Origin: Neolewinella marina
GTDB lineage: Bacteria; Bacteroidota; Bacteroidia; Chitinophagales; Saprospiraceae
DNA length: 64,000 bases
Direction of reading: 5' to 3'
Assembly (NCBI RefSeq): GCF_002631205.1
Contig: NZ_PDLO01000001.1
Location: 1,178,001-1,242,000, forward strand
This document shows positions 43,101-51,653 of the stretch, piece after piece; within the stretch, counting starts at the first letter, position 1, and every line of letters begins with the position of its first letter. The notes under the pieces were generated by a model that did not search any database, was not told the origin of the DNA, and saw only the letters and a program-made list of their open reading frames with translations. A program made the position numbers and the translations under genes.

Positions 43101-43185
43101 TGCCCAGGACAGGAGTCGAACCTGCACGTCCGCAATGGACACCAGCCCCTCAAGCTGGCGTGTCTACCAATTCCACCACCTGGGC
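43101..43185 (-). tRNA. tRNA-Leu, anticodon GAG
   Basis: 85-base type II tRNA. Acceptor arms GCCCAGG and CCTGGGC pair perfectly with discriminator A. The D-arm contains GGTAGACAC, the anticodon stem CCAGC/GCTGG encloses TTGAGGG giving anticodon GAG, a long variable arm follows, and the T-arm has GGTTCGACTCC. It reads CUC/CUU leucine codons. CCA is not encoded. The gene is followed by its own terminator. Confidence 0.95.
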
Positions 43186-43291
43186 GGTGATGCCGGAAGC
43201 GGACGCAAAAGTAATACGCCCCAACCAGATTTACAATTTAAAAGTGAGAATTTAAATCCGAGCCCCCCACCCGGCCTTCCCCCTTTTTTCT

Positions 43292-43311
43292 GGCACCCGC
43301 GCGCCGCCGGC
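43292..43311 (+). repeat. dispersed 20-bp motif, copy 3 (exact)
   Basis: Exact copy of GGCACCCGCGCGCCGCCGGC, between tRNA-Leu and the nitroreductase operator region. Confidence 0.75.
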
Positions 43312-43329
43312 AAAACTTTCTGGCCGCTC

Positions 43330-43358
43330 ATTAATTAATGTAGGTACAACTAATTAAT
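43330..43358. promoter_or_regulatory. palindromic operator before the nitroreductase gene
   Basis: ATTAATTA (43330-43337) and TAATTAAT (43351-43358) form perfect inverted arms around a 13-base spacer containing TGTAGGTACA. It ends 2 bases before the ATG at 43360. Such sites commonly bind MarR/HxlR-type dimers, but no regulator gene is adjacent. Confidence 0.55.
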
Positions 43359-43359
43359 T

Positions 43360-43989
43360 ATGACCCTCATTGATAGCCTGAAGTGGCGCTACGCCACGAA
43401 ACGATTTGACGCCACCCGCCAGGTGGGTACCGAAGACCTGCAGACCCTGAAGGAAGCCACCAACCTGGCGGCCTCCAGCTTCGGACTGCAGCCCTACCGC
43501 GTACTGGTGATCGAAGACCCCAAGGTGAAGGAACAGCTGCGGGAAGCGAGCTACAACCAGCCCCAGCTGACCGAAAGCTCCCACGTTTTCGTCTTCGCCG
43601 CCAAGCGCGACCTGACTCCCGAGTACATCGACTCCTACGTAGACCGCATTGCCGAAGTGCGTGGCGTGGCGCGGGAGAACCTGGACGGCTACGCCGAATA
43701 CATGAAGGGCTCGGTAGCCGGCAAGGACCTGGACAGCGTGCGCAGCTGGAACCAGCGGCAGGCCTACATCGGCCTGGGCACCCTGCTGGCCGCCGCCGCG
43801 GAACTGGGTATCGATACCTGTCCGATGGAAGGCTTCGACGTAGCTGCCTACGACCGTATCCTCGGACTGGAAGAACAGGGCCTCACCGCCACGGTGATCG
43901 CGCCGGTGGGCTACCGCTCGCCCGAGGACGCCACCCAGGAGCAGGAGAAGGTCCGCTTCTCCCTGGACGAGATGTTTACCACGATCTGA
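43360..43989 (+). CDS. NAD(P)H-dependent oxidoreductase, nitroreductase family
   Basis: FMN enzyme of 209 residues of the NfsB-like nitroreductase family, reducing nitro compounds or quinones with NAD(P)H. Motifs: LKWRYATKRFD at the start (FMN phosphate contact), ASSFGLQPYRVLVIED, YNQPQLTESSHVFVFA, and the C-terminal half with IDTCPMEGFD and VIAPVGYRSPED. It is complete and probably acts as a cytosolic homodimer. The palindrome just upstream suggests inducible control. It is convergent with the isoaspartyl peptidase gene, with 3 bases between stops. Confidence 0.93.
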   Translation: MTLIDSLKWRYATKRFDATRQVGTEDLQTLKEATNLAASSFGLQPYRVLVIEDPKVKEQLREASYNQPQLTESSHVFVFAAKRDLTPEYIDSYVDRIAEVRGVARENLDGYAEYMKGSVAGKDLDSVRSWNQRQAYIGLGTLLAAAAELGIDTCPMEGFDVAAYDRILGLEEQGLTATVIAPVGYRSPEDATQEQEKVRFSLDEMFTTI

Positions 43990-43992
43990 TCG

Positions 43993-45042
43993 TCAGTCTT
44001 CGTAGAAGCTGATTTCCCGCTCGCCGCCCGCCTTGAGGTAGCCGCGGTACATGCCCGGCGTATTGAAGGGCATGGCCACGTTGCCCCGGGCGTCGAGCGC
44101 GATGAGGCCGCCCGTGCCGCCCTTCTCAACCAGCGTGTTGTGGATGACGGCATCGGCGGCCTCTTTCAGTGAGGCCCCGGCGTAGGCCATGCGGGCGTGG
44201 ACGTCGTAGGCTACCGCGTAGCGGATGAAGTATTCCCCCCAACCCGTGCAGCTAACGGCGGCGGTGGCGTTGTCGGCGTAGGTACCGGCCCCGATGATGG
44301 GGCTGTCGCCGAGGCGGTTGTACCGCTTGTTGGTCATGCCCCCGGTGCTGGTGCCGGCCGCGAGGTTGCCCTGCTTGTCGAGGGCCACGCAGCCCACGGT
44401 ACCGTGCTTTTTGTCCACGTCAATCTTTTCCTGTTCCACCTGCTCGCCTTTCAGCGCCCGCTGGAGGGCGTCGTAGCGTTCCTGGGTGAAGAAGTAGGAG
44501 GGGTCGACGACTTCCAGTCCCTGGCCGGCGGCGAACTCCTCGGCCCCCTTGCCGGTGAGCAGCACGTGCTCCGACTTTTCCATCACGGCCCGGGCGGCGC
44601 TGATGGGGTGCTTGAGGTTGGTGATGCCGCCCACGGCTCCGGCCATCTGATCGTGGCCGGTCATGAAGCTGGCGTCGAGCTCGTTGATGCCGGCATTGGT
44701 GAAGACCGCCCCGCGGCCGGAGTTGAAGTAGGGGCTGTCCTCGAGTACCCAGATGGTGGCCTCCACGGCGTCGGCGCTACTGCCCCCGGCCTTCAGGATG
44801 GCCTCGCCGGCGTCCATGGCGGCGTTCATCGCGGCGGTAATGCCGGCGGCCCGCTCATCGGTCATGTTCTCCTTCAGGATGGTCCCCGCCCCGCCGTGGA
44901 TTACCAGGGCGTACTCCGGCCGCTCCTCCGCGCTGGGCTGCTGGGCAGGGGCGGCGGTAAGGCCGTTGTCGGGGGATTCCTGGCAGCCGGCAAAGCAGAA
45001 GCCAAGGAAGAGCAGGAGGGAAAGACGAAACAAACTGGTCAT
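43993..45042 (-). CDS. isoaspartyl peptidase / L-asparaginase (plant type), exported lipoprotein
   Basis: Ntn hydrolase of 349 residues that self-cleaves and removes isoaspartyl residues or hydrolyses asparagine. The signal MTSLFRLSLLLFLGFCFAGC ends in lipobox FAGC. LVIHGGAGTI (about residue 46) and the nucleophile region HGTVGCVALDKQGNLAAGTS are clear, with the Thr of HGT as predicted N-terminus of the beta subunit; GGMTNKRYNRLGDSPIIGAG completes the site. ATG 45042 is used because the signal peptide begins there. A TACCTTTA box at 45067-45074 (minus) lies upstream. Confidence 0.92.
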   Translation of the reverse strand: MTSLFRLSLLLFLGFCFAGCQESPDNGLTAAPAQQPSAEERPEYALVIHGGAGTILKENMTDERAAGITAAMNAAMDAGEAILKAGGSSADAVEATIWVLEDSPYFNSGRGAVFTNAGINELDASFMTGHDQMAGAVGGITNLKHPISAARAVMEKSEHVLLTGKGAEEFAAGQGLEVVDPSYFFTQERYDALQRALKGEQVEQEKIDVDKKHGTVGCVALDKQGNLAAGTSTGGMTNKRYNRLGDSPIIGAGTYADNATAAVSCTGWGEYFIRYAVAYDVHARMAYAGASLKEAADAVIHNTLVEKGGTGGLIALDARGNVAMPFNTPGMYRGYLKAGGEREISFYED

Positions 45043-45096
45043 GGCGGGAAGGGCTTGGTTGGTCGCTAAAGGTAATACGCCTCCCCTTTCCAACCC

Positions 45097-45492
45097 CTAC
45101 TCCCCGTCGGACAGCACGAAGGAAATGCAGTAGGCTTCCTGGGGGTAGTGGGGCTTGCACGCATCCGTGAGCAGGGTAACCGTGTCGATGGCGATGGGGA
45201 ACTGGCGGTAGTACACCACATCGACAATCCCGAGGGAGTCCGAGACGTGTTGGGTGGAGACCCTCAGGGTAGTATCGCCGTCGGTCAGGACGGCCTGGAG
45301 GTAGCCCTCCCAGACGCATTCGACGCCGCAGGGGCAGCGGTTGTCCTGGACGCTGACCAGCGTCAGGGCGGTGTCGTCGGGCAGCCGCAGCAGGTCACCG
45401 ACCCCGAGTCCGCTCGGGCAATCCGGCTGCACCTCTTCCTTGGTGCAGGAGGCCAGCAGGAGGATGAGGATGAAAGTGATCAGGTGGCGCAT
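45097..45492 (-). CDS. small lipoprotein with CPCGVECVWEG motif
   Basis: Lipoprotein of 131 residues: MRHLITFILILLLASC with lipobox LASC. CPCGVECVWEGYLQ (about residues 51-64) matches a motif common in small Bacteroidota lipoproteins, where CVWAG-type Cys residues probably form a disulphide. The function is unknown. It lies 62 bases downstream of the MlaF-like gene on the same strand; an operon is possible. The start is the Met at the beginning of the signal peptide. Confidence 0.7.
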   Translation of the reverse strand: MRHLITFILILLLASCTKEEVQPDCPSGLGVGDLLRLPDDTALTLVSVQDNRCPCGVECVWEGYLQAVLTDGDTTLRVSTQHVSDSLGIVDVVYYRQFPIAIDTVTLLTDACKPHYPQEAYCISFVLSDGE

Positions 45493-45553
45493 GGGGTAAT
45501 GATTTTCCCCAGGCAGACGGGCGGCCGGCGGGAATCGTTGGCGGCGCACCGGA

Positions 45554-46330
45554 TTATTCCTGGGCGTGGCGCTGCTTGAGGGCGTCCTCGCGGAGGCGGC
45601 GCAGGAAGGGGCTGGCGAAGATGAAGTCCTGCAGCACCGAGCTTTTGCTTTCCAGTACCTGGGTCTTGTCGCCCTGCCACACCAGGTTGCCGTCCTTGAG
45701 CAGCACGATGTTGTCGCCGATGCCCATGACCGAGTTCATGTCGTGGGTGTTGATGACGGTGGTGATGTTGTTGCGGGTGGTGAGGTCGCAGATCAGCTCG
45801 TCGATCAGGATGGAGGTCTTGGGGTCCAGTCCGGAGTTCGGCTCGTCGCAGAAGAGGTACTTGGGTTCGAGCACCATGGCCCGGGCGATGCCCACCCGCT
45901 TTTGCATGCCGCCGGATACTTCCGAGGGGTAGCGGTCGTTCACCCCTTCCATATTGACCATCTCGAGGCATTCGTCCACCCGCTTCTCCTTTTCCTTCAG
46001 GGTCATCTTGGTGAACATATCCATGGGGAAGCGGATGTTCTCGCCCACCGTCATGGAGTCGAAGAGAGCGTTGCCCTGGAAGAGCATACCGACCTTCATG
46101 CGGATTTCGCGCAGCCGTTCGTCGGAGAGGGAGAAAAGGTCGATATCGTCGTAGTACACCTTGCCGGAGGTGGGTTGGAACAGACCGATGAGCAGTTTCA
46201 GCAGGACGGTCTTTCCCGCCCCGGAGCTGCCGATGATGAGGTTCGGCTTGCCGGCGTAGAATTCGGTGGTGATGCCTTTGAGCACATCGTTATCCCCGAA
46301 GGACTTGACTATATTCTCCGTACGGATCAT
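45554..46330 (-). CDS. MlaF-type ABC transporter ATPase
   Basis: ATPase subunit of 258 residues of an MlaFE-like lipid transporter. Walker A GSSGAGKTVLLKLL (about residues 35-48), signature VSGGMQKRVGIARAM (about 139), Walker B YLFCDEPNSGLDP (about 162) and the H-loop INTHDMNSVMGIG (about 195) are all present. It follows the MlaE-like permease gene by 12 bases. These systems move phospholipids across the envelope to keep outer-membrane asymmetry. No mlaD-type substrate-binding gene is adjacent. Confidence 0.92.
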   Translation of the reverse strand: MIRTENIVKSFGDNDVLKGITTEFYAGKPNLIIGSSGAGKTVLLKLLIGLFQPTSGKVYYDDIDLFSLSDERLREIRMKVGMLFQGNALFDSMTVGENIRFPMDMFTKMTLKEKEKRVDECLEMVNMEGVNDRYPSEVSGGMQKRVGIARAMVLEPKYLFCDEPNSGLDPKTSILIDELICDLTTRNNITTVINTHDMNSVMGIGDNIVLLKDGNLVWQGDKTQVLESKSSVLQDFIFASPFLRRLREDALKQRHAQE

Positions 46331-46342
46331 GATCGGGGTGGC

Positions 46343-47089
46343 TTAGGTGAGCAGAAGGGCGATGAGGAAATCGAAGACCAGGATGAGTACGTCGCTCACG
46401 ACCACGGCGTTGGTGCTGGCCTGGCCGAGTTCGATGCTGCCCCCCTTCACGTAATAGCCCATGTAGCAACTTACGGAAGTGAGCAGGAAGGCAAAGACCG
46501 CCGCCTTGACGAACATCATGAAAACGTAGCGGGGCACGAAGAAGGACCGCAGCCCCAGTACGTACTCCGTGTGCGAAATGGTACCCGGCAGCACGGTGCT
46601 GATGTAGCCCCCGATGATGCTCACGAAGGCCGAGATGGCCACCAGCATGGGGATGACGACCACGGCAGCAATGATCTTGGGCATGATGAGGTAGGCGGCC
46701 GTATTGACGCCCATGATTTCCATGGCGTCGATGTGTTCCTTTTGCCTCATCCCCCCGATCTCCGCCGCCAGGTTGGAGCCCACCTTTCCCGCCAGTACCA
46801 GGCAGGTGATGGTGGGGGCCATCTCGATGATGGTGATGTCGCGCACGATGTATCCGATGTAGTAGGAGGGCACGAAGCTGTCGCCCAGCTGGTCGGCGAA
46901 CTGCACCGCCGTCACCATACCGATGAAGACGGAGATCAGCAAAACGATGAACACCGAGCCCACGCCAATGGCATCCATCTGCCGCATGGTCTCCTTGTAG
47001 TACATGGAGAATTTCTCGGGCCGCGAAAAAGCATCACGCAGGAGGTTGACGTAACGGCCCAGGTTATAAAGCATGTTGGTGACGACCAT
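46343..47089 (-). CDS. MlaE-type ABC transporter permease
   Basis: Permease of 248 residues of the MlaE family. The N-terminus MVVTNMLYNLGRYVNLLRDAF is followed by about five membrane segments. The family signature is clear around EMAPTITCLVLAGKVGSNLA and EIGGMRQKEHIDAMEIMG (about residues 95-135). The frame extends to 47224, but I use the ATG at 47089 because the longer form would overlap the upstream gene and adds only low-complexity residues. Pairs with the ATPase gene 12 bases downstream. Confidence 0.92.
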   Translation of the reverse strand: MVVTNMLYNLGRYVNLLRDAFSRPEKFSMYYKETMRQMDAIGVGSVFIVLLISVFIGMVTAVQFADQLGDSFVPSYYIGYIVRDITIIEMAPTITCLVLAGKVGSNLAAEIGGMRQKEHIDAMEIMGVNTAAYLIMPKIIAAVVVIPMLVAISAFVSIIGGYISTVLPGTISHTEYVLGLRSFFVPRYVFMMFVKAAVFAFLLTSVSCYMGYYVKGGSIELGQASTNAVVVSDVLILVFDFLIALLLT

Positions 47090-47150
47090 GTACGCGGGGT
47101 GGGGATTTGGGGTTCGAGGTGTAACGCCGACGGTCGGCGTTTGGTTTGGG

Positions 47151-48647
47151 TCAGTCGGCGGGCTGCCACTCCAGGGCGCCGGCGTCGGGGGTATCCCGAT
47201 CGCGGTTGTTGCCTTCGAGATCAAGGGGCAGTTCCGGCAGGAAACGGCCCAGGTCGCGGGCTACGCTGAGGCTGTCCAGGTGATAATCGTCGGCGCTCAC
47301 CGAGACGTAGAGCGGATCACCGGGCTGGAGGTTGTAGCAGCCCCGGCAGTAGTCGGTATAGAAATCGGCGAACAGCCCGTCGTTGCTCCGCAGGAAGGCA
47401 TCATCGGTGCGTACCACCGACTGGGAGATCTCGAGGGAGAAAAAGCCCGGTTGTTCCCCCGCAAAAGCGTCGGCCAGGGCCAGTTCGCTGCCGCGGGAGC
47501 CGCTGATGATGCTGTTGCGGATGACGCCGGTGAAGGGGGCGGCCACGCATTGTTCGGTGACCGGGTCACAGGCGAAGTTCTGGATGAGGAGGGCCGAGGC
47601 GTCCACCCCGTAGTTCGCCAGGGTGGTGTGCTCCAGGCGGAGGTTGCCGCCCTTCAGGATCTGGACCGTATTGCTGAAGTTGGAATGGAAGAGGCTGTTG
47701 CGGATGGTCAGGTCCGACTGGTAGCCCGTCACCGCCGGGCCGCTGCTGTTCACGATGCGGGAGTTGTCGATGGTGACCTCGGCCAGGCTGTCGGCGGTCA
47801 CCCCCACGATGCTGTTGCGGATCTCGGTGTGGACCAGGCGGTTGCCCCGGCTGCCGGCCCCGAAGATGAGTCCGCGGTAGGCGCCCCGGGCTTCGGCGTA
47901 TTCGGCTTCCAGGCGGTCGGTGGCCAGGATGACCGGTTCCTCCAGGGTGCCGAGGAGTTCCAGCCGGCCATTGCCGAGCACGTAGATGAAGCCATCGTTG
48001 AAAATGCCGCTGCCCCCGAGCACCTCGTTACGCTGGATGCCGCCGTGAAAGTAGATCCGCGTACCGGCCAGGGCCCGCAGCGTGCAGCTGTCGACGAACA
48101 TGGAGCCGTAGATGACGGTGGGCAGGTCGGTGGGCAGCACGAAGGTGCCGTCCTGGCAGACGGGCTGGAAGAAACTGCCCCGGCGGAAGCCGTTGAGGTA
48201 GTTGGCGTTCTGACCAAAGGCCTGGAGGACTACGGATCTGCGCGCGCTGCCGGTTTCAAACACCAGCCGGTCCTCGGCAATGAAGGGGCTGGTCTCTTCG
48301 GGCTCGCCGGGGTCCACTTCCACCTCCACGAAGACGTAGATGCTGTCGCGGGCGAAGATGACCACGTCCTCCGCCACCGGCCCCATGGTGCCGTCGACGT
48401 TGAAGGTGAAGTCGACGCCCGTTTCCCCCGCCACGGCGATGCGGTCGATCTTCACCGGCTCGCTGCCGTCGTTATAGACCTTGAAGAGGCGGGTGGCGCT
48501 GCCCCGAGCGGTAAATACCGTATCGAAGCTGAGGGTATCCACTTCGAAGCGCAGCTGGACGGCCTCACCGGTCACGAAATCCCGGTCCACCTCACAGGCG
48601 GCCAGCAACGAGAGGGCCAGGAACAACAGCGGGTAAAATAGGCGCAT
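47151..48647 (-). CDS. beta-helix lipoprotein, unknown function
   Basis: Lipoprotein of 498 residues: MRLFYPLLFLALSLLAAC with lipobox LAAC. The first 150 residues are beta-rich (LSFDTVFTARGSATRLFKVYN resembles an Ig-like or choice-of-anchor strand pattern). From about residue 200 a right-handed parallel beta-helix is suggested by repeated turns such as NSIVGVTADSLAEVTIDNSR and RNSLFHSNFSNTVQI. It ends DTPDAGALEW, common in beta-helix surface proteins. Likely outer-membrane or surface anchored. It lies 61 bases upstream of the MlaE gene. Confidence 0.75.
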   Translation of the reverse strand: MRLFYPLLFLALSLLAACEVDRDFVTGEAVQLRFEVDTLSFDTVFTARGSATRLFKVYNDGSEPVKIDRIAVAGETGVDFTFNVDGTMGPVAEDVVIFARDSIYVFVEVEVDPGEPEETSPFIAEDRLVFETGSARRSVVLQAFGQNANYLNGFRRGSFFQPVCQDGTFVLPTDLPTVIYGSMFVDSCTLRALAGTRIYFHGGIQRNEVLGGSGIFNDGFIYVLGNGRLELLGTLEEPVILATDRLEAEYAEARGAYRGLIFGAGSRGNRLVHTEIRNSIVGVTADSLAEVTIDNSRIVNSSGPAVTGYQSDLTIRNSLFHSNFSNTVQILKGGNLRLEHTTLANYGVDASALLIQNFACDPVTEQCVAAPFTGVIRNSIISGSRGSELALADAFAGEQPGFFSLEISQSVVRTDDAFLRSNDGLFADFYTDYCRGCYNLQPGDPLYVSVSADDYHLDSLSVARDLGRFLPELPLDLEGNNRDRDTPDAGALEWQPAD

Positions 48648-48680
48648 GGGCGGGGTGGGGCTACGTCGGTTTAGAACTAC

Positions 48681-49466
48681 CTAGGGGCGTTGACTATTGC
48701 CTGCGCCGCCGACAACCGTCCCGGGCCAGCCGCCCTTCACCAGCTGGTGGAGGATGCCGGGGCGGCGGCCGTTGCCGATCAGGACGGGGATGCCCGCGGC
48801 GGCGGTTTCCCGGGCGATGCGCAGCTTGGTGGCCATGCCACCGCGCCCGCCGCTGCTCTTGCGGGCCTGAACCACGCGGTCGCTGTCCCGGTCGGCGGGG
48901 TCGACGAAGGAGATGAGGCGGCTGTCCGCTCCGTCCGGCGGGCCATCGTAGAGCCCCTCCACGCTGCTCAGGATGACCAGGGCGTCGGCCTTGAGCATGC
49001 GGGCCACGAGGCCGGCCAGTTCGTCGTTGTCGGTGAACATCAGTTCGGTCACCGCCACCACGTCGTTCTCGTTCACTACGGGTACGATCTCGTCGACCAG
49101 CAGGGCGCGGAAGCAGTTCAGCATATTGTCGTAGTGGAGGTCGTCGCGGAAGTCGCCCTTGGTCGCCAGTACCTGGGCGCACAGCAGCCGGTGGCCGGCG
49201 AACAGCTGGCGGTAGAGCTCCATGAGCCTGACCTGCCCGATGGCGGAGTACATCTGCCGCTGGGCCACCGCCCCGTCGTCGGGCCGTTCGGGCAGCAGTT
49301 CCCTACCTGCCCCCACGGCGCCGGAGGAGACCAGCACCAGCTCCACACCCCGCTGCTTGAGGGCCGCGATCTGATCTACCAGTCCGCTGATGCTCGTCAC
49401 GTCGAGCCGCCCGTCCGCGCGGGTAAGTACGTTGGTGCCGACCTTGATGACTAAGCGCTTGTACAT
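48681..49466 (-). CDS. proB: glutamate 5-kinase (short form)
   Basis: First enzyme of proline synthesis, 261 residues, phosphorylating glutamate. Motifs of the amino-acid-kinase fold: RLVIKVGTNVLTR at the start, LVLVSSGAVGAGRELL (about residue 44), PVVNENDVVAV (about 130), MFTDNDELAGLVA (about 142) and KSSGGRGGMATKL (about 203). The C-terminal PUA domain of E. coli ProB (367 residues) is absent, as in many bacteria. proA is not adjacent. A TACCTTAG box (minus, 49472-49479) lies 5 bases before the ATG. Confidence 0.93.
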   Translation of the reverse strand: MYKRLVIKVGTNVLTRADGRLDVTSISGLVDQIAALKQRGVELVLVSSGAVGAGRELLPERPDDGAVAQRQMYSAIGQVRLMELYRQLFAGHRLLCAQVLATKGDFRDDLHYDNMLNCFRALLVDEIVPVVNENDVVAVTELMFTDNDELAGLVARMLKADALVILSSVEGLYDGPPDGADSRLISFVDPADRDSDRVVQARKSSGGRGGMATKLRIARETAAAGIPVLIGNGRRPGILHQLVKGGWPGTVVGGAGNSQRP

Positions 49467-49494
49467 GGGGGCTAAGGTAAGGCAAGCGCCTCGC

Positions 49495-49502
49495 TATCTT
49501 TG
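49495..49502 (+). promoter_or_regulatory. -7 box TATCTTTG, probably leaderless
   Basis: Exact TAnnTTTG match ending 4 bases before the ATG at 49507. A start about 7 bases downstream would fall on the start codon. The divergent proB box lies at 49472-49479. Confidence 0.5.
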
Positions 49503-49506
49503 CCGC

Positions 49507-50919
49507 ATGCGGTATCCATGGTGGGTTGTTCTGGGGTCCTTCTTCCTGCTGGCGGTGGCCATGCGCTGGGGCTCCTTCTTCATCTCGGTCATCAACCACG
49601 ACGAGAGCACCTACATCGTCATCGCCGACGAGCTGCTCCGCGGTGAGGTGTACCTGCGCGACGTCATCGACACCAAGCCGATCGGCATTTTCTGGGTTTA
49701 CGCCGCGCTGATCAAGCTCACGGGCGGCAGCATCGCGCTCCTGCGCCTGGCCGCCGCCGCCGTGGTGGCCCTGGGCGCATTCCTGCTCAGCGTGGCCACC
49801 TTCCGGGCTACCCACCGACCGGTCAGTGGCTACGTGGCCGGGGTGGTGTACATCCTGATGTGCAGCGTATACAAGTTCTACGGGGTATCGCCCAACACCG
49901 AAATTTTCTTCAACGTCTTCACCATCGCCGCCGTGGCCGCAGCCGTGGCCACGAGTCGCAAGCAGTGGCTGGTGGCCGGTCTGCTGCTGGGTACGGGCTT
50001 CATCATCAAGCCCTTCGTGGCCGCCGAGGCCCTGGCCGTGGGGCTGTACCTGGTGTGGTACTACCGGCGGGAGCCGGCGCGGATGGTGGGCCGGGGGCTG
50101 CTGCTGGTTGGTGGTTTCCTGGCTCCGGTAGCGGGAGTGGTGGCCTATTACTACCACCTCGGCCTGGTGGACGCTTTGTGGTTCTACAGCGTGGAGGTGG
50201 GCGGGGCCTACCCCATCGAGCTGCCCTGGTACCTGCGGCTCAAGTTCATGGGCGACTACCTGCTGCGCTACGCCCCCATCGTGCTTTTGGGCGTCGTGGC
50301 GCAGGTGCGGAGCCGGTCGGACGAGCGCCTGGGCCCCTGGACGGCCTACCTGGCCCTGCAGTTCCTGCTCGTCACCGTGGTGGTACTGATGACGGGCAAG
50401 CGCTTCGGCCACTACCAGATCCAGCTGCACCCCATTGTGGCCCTCTACGTCGGGGCCTGGGTGGGCCACGCCTGGGAGCAGCTACTCTACCGCCGCTGGG
50501 TACCCCGGGCAGTCGCCGCCGTGGCGGTGGCCCTCGGAGTGGTGCACTATACCTATTATAAGGGGAAACCGGATGAGCCCCGGCAGATCGCCGAATACCT
50601 GGCGCCCCGCCTCGGGCCGGGGGAAACCTTCTTCCCACTCAACGGCTTTCAGATCACCTACCACCTGCTGGACCGGCCGGTCCCGACGCCCTACGTGCAT
50701 TCCAGCCTGTTGTCGTTCGAGCACCACACCCAGGCCTTTCAGATCGACGAAGCGGCCGAAGCCCAACGCATTATCGACGACCGCAGCGTACGGTATCTGG
50801 TGGGCCGGATTCACGACCCGGAAGTGAATACCACCATCTCGCGGAGCCTCCTCCCCCACTTCCGCCCGGAGGGCGACCTCAACGGGGAGTTGCGGGTTTG
50901 GGTGAGGAATCCGGACTAG
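49507..50919 (+). CDS. membrane glycosyltransferase, GT39/PMT-like (1)
   Basis: Multi-pass membrane protein of 470 residues similar to the ArnT/PMT/GT39 superfamily, which transfer sugars from polyprenyl-phosphate donors. The first periplasmic loop has the acidic signature INHDESTYIVIADELL (about residues 29-44), followed by GEVYLRDVIDTKPIGIFW. About ten hydrophobic segments run to residue 360, then a soluble tail. The acceptor is unknown. The ATG at 49507 is supported by the -7 box immediately upstream. The frame extends upstream into proB on the other strand, which is coincidental. Confidence 0.8.
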   Translation: MRYPWWVVLGSFFLLAVAMRWGSFFISVINHDESTYIVIADELLRGEVYLRDVIDTKPIGIFWVYAALIKLTGGSIALLRLAAAAVVALGAFLLSVATFRATHRPVSGYVAGVVYILMCSVYKFYGVSPNTEIFFNVFTIAAVAAAVATSRKQWLVAGLLLGTGFIIKPFVAAEALAVGLYLVWYYRREPARMVGRGLLLVGGFLAPVAGVVAYYYHLGLVDALWFYSVEVGGAYPIELPWYLRLKFMGDYLLRYAPIVLLGVVAQVRSRSDERLGPWTAYLALQFLLVTVVVLMTGKRFGHYQIQLHPIVALYVGAWVGHAWEQLLYRRWVPRAVAAVAVALGVVHYTYYKGKPDEPRQIAEYLAPRLGPGETFFPLNGFQITYHLLDRPVPTPYVHSSLLSFEHHTQAFQIDEAAEAQRIIDDRSVRYLVGRIHDPEVNTTISRSLLPHFRPEGDLNGELRVWVRNPD

Positions 50920-51623
50920 CGGCCCACCACCACCCGCTCGCTGCGGTGGACGCCATCGTCACCGGCTACGGTAACGAGATATACCGCCGGGGGCAAGGAC
51001 GCCGACAGGCGGTAGGTACCCGCCGTGCCCGGTTGCAGTTCCGCCCGGTGGTGGCGCCGGCCGTCCAGGGAGTATACCGCCAGGCTAAGCGAAGTAGCCG
51101 CGGGCAGGTCGCCAAAGCGTAGTTCAAGTTGACCGTTTACTACGGGGTTGGCTACGGGAGCGAAGGTCCATTCCCGTTCGCTGAGGTCGACTCGCTCCAC
51201 GGAGGAATAGTCGAAACTTCCGTCTGCGTCCACCATGCGCAGGCGGTAGTAACCTTCGTACCCTGCCGGGGTAGGCAGGCTCACCGCGTACTGGCGGGCG
51301 TCGGTGTTCGGGCCAGGCCGTGCGGCCTCCACCGCTACCTCCGTGAATACTGTGCCATCCGGGCTGAACTCTACGGTGTAATGGCTGACGTTAATTTCCT
51401 GCTCGGTACGCCAGTGGATGAGCACCCGGTTGGCCTGGTCCACGGTTGCCCGGAATTCGGTCAATTGGGCGGGTAGAACAGCTTCCGACATGATGGCGCT
51501 GTCGTCACCGCCGGCGATCCCACCCTGGTAGATGGGCTGGGCGGTCAGATGGGCGGCAAGGAGGCAGGCGAAGAGCAGCCGGAGGGCGGATCCCACCCCG
51601 GCGGGGAGTGACAGGGAAGACAT
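50916..51623 (-). CDS. T9SS-secreted protein with sorting domain
   Basis: Protein of 235 residues with an N-terminal signal (about 13-28, ALRLLFACLLAAHLTAQ). A fibronectin-III-like part spans about 50-140 (LTEFRATVDQANRVLIHWRT, then YYRLRMVDADGS). A C-terminal T9SS type A-like sorting domain follows (FAPVANPVVNGQLELRF to VHRSERVVVGR). It is probably secreted and cell-surface attached. It lies 30 bases downstream of the SUMF1-like gene on the same strand, so the two are probably one unit. Confidence 0.78.
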   Translation of the reverse strand: MSSLSLPAGVGSALRLLFACLLAAHLTAQPIYQGGIAGGDDSAIMSEAVLPAQLTEFRATVDQANRVLIHWRTEQEINVSHYTVEFSPDGTVFTEVAVEAARPGPNTDARQYAVSLPTPAGYEGYYRLRMVDADGSFDYSSVERVDLSEREWTFAPVANPVVNGQLELRFGDLPAATSLSLAVYSLDGRRHHRAELQPGTAGTYRLSASLPPAVYLVTVAGDDGVHRSERVVVGR

Positions 51624-51653
51624 AATACTGTTGGGTAGAAGGTGTAAAAAAAT

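Noticed and set aside
47090-47224. N-terminal extension of the MlaE-like permease
   Set aside because: It would overlap the upstream gene by 74 bases and adds only Pro/Thr-rich sequence with no family similarity.
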